Shown here in pieces: positions 33,722 to 34,004 of a DNA stretch of 34,004 bases (position 1 is its first letter; each line of letters opens with the position of its first letter). The position numbers and the translations under genes are program-made. Source of the stretch: an uncultured Prevotella sp. (lineage in GTDB: Bacteria > Bacteroidota > Bacteroidia > Bacteroidales > Bacteroidaceae); NCBI GenBank assembly GCA_937898715.1, contig CALEKA010000085.1:1-34004 (forward strand). The letters are read 5' to 3'. Below the pieces are notes generated by a model, which saw nothing but the letters and a program-made list of their open reading frames with translations, was not told where the DNA came from and made no database searches.

Positions 33722-33778
33722 AAAATCCCGCTACCTTGTTTTCTTTTAACACGCTAAAAAGAAAAGGTAGGGGATTTT
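33722..33778 (-). terminator. Long hairpin terminator of a gene beyond the right edge
   Basis: Left arm 33722-33747 and right arm 33757-33778 pair over about 21-22 bp with small bulges. On the minus strand the stem ends GGGATTTTTTC, a clear T-run, so it probably ends a leftward transcript that enters from outside the window. Confidence 0.65.
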
Positions 33779-33904
33779 AAGGGTAAGCGCCTGTTTGTAA
33801 ACGCTCATTTAATACTTCCTATAGTTGAAATTATCATGCATTCATACGTTCCAGCATAATCTAACGAATTCAACCAAGGGTAAAAATGATAATTATCTTA
33901 GACT

Positions 33905-33957
33905 GAAGTTTAGGATTTAGAATGGGTAGGCTGAAAGCCCAATGATATTCATAGCCC
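33905..33957 (-). repeat. REP-like palindromic repeat, right copy
   Basis: The reverse complement of positions 1-53, with about ten differences. It contains the GGCTGAAAGCC palindrome and is followed immediately by the second palindrome CAAGGCAACGCCTTG, which the left copy would show only beyond the window edge. Confidence 0.7.
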
Positions 33958-34004
33958 AAGGCAACGCCTTGGGTAGAGATAATCAAGAACGATACGCCCT
34001 GTAA

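Larger units (their letters stand above)
33568..34004. other. 437-bp terminal intergenic region
   Basis: It contains the htrA promoter region, the palindrome TGCTATAGCA (33623-33632), a strong hairpin (33722-33778), an 8-bp pair ATTATCAT/ATGATAAT (33830-33893) and the right REP-like copy. After the latter, CCCAAGGCAACGCCTTGGG (33955-33973) is another palindromic module. No gene is seen before the window ends. Confidence 0.7.

Overview
This window looks like a chromosomal segment from a Bacteroidales bacterium, most likely in or near Prevotellaceae. The evidence is protein character, the menaquinone-type UbiE, a RluB with a long Gly/Arg/Tyr/Asn-rich head, and repeated Bacteroidetes promoter -7 boxes (TAnnTTTG) upstream of genes on both strands. 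Genus assignment is inference. I saw no rRNA, tRNA, CRISPR array, phage genes or transposase.

Layout. Positions 1-13599 read rightwards: a HAD phosphatase, panB, an MFS transporter, a repeat-rich gap, purB, rluB, asnS, pyrF, a 64-residue unknown, a SUI1/YciH factor, ubiE/menG, fmt, and a two-gene operon encoding a NifU-like protein and a GGGtGRT-family protein. A convergent gap (13600-14003) packed with hairpins follows. Leftward genes then run from 19614 to 14004: yicC, gmk, nadD and a 1078-residue PLD-nuclease/SF2-helicase fusion. thiD reads rightwards alone from 19677. From 33567 back to 20515 everything reads leftwards: htrA/degP, galE, nspC-metA, a TolC/MacA/MacB-like tripartite exporter operon, and a LytS/LytTR-type two-component pair.

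How it works together. Most genes are housekeeping: pantothenate, purine, pyrimidine, NAD, thiamine, methionine and polyamine synthesis; translation (asnS, fmt, rluB, SUI1); and envelope quality control (htrA). The accessory content is the exporter with its neighbouring two-component pair, the PLD-helicase, and the repeats.

Repeats are the most distinctive feature. Two gaps, 19 kb apart (2969-3867 and 22404-23232), each carry both a MITE-like element with about 22-bp terminal inverted repeats and an 86-bp GC-rich palindrome with 31-bp arms. The order of the two differs between the gaps. A 53-bp REP-like sequence also occurs at both ends of the window in inverted orientation. The best candidates for undescribed biology are the NifU-like/GGGtGRT pair, the palindrome-plus-MITE loci, the hairpin cluster at 13708-13928, and matching inverted repeats around the -33 box of two promoters.
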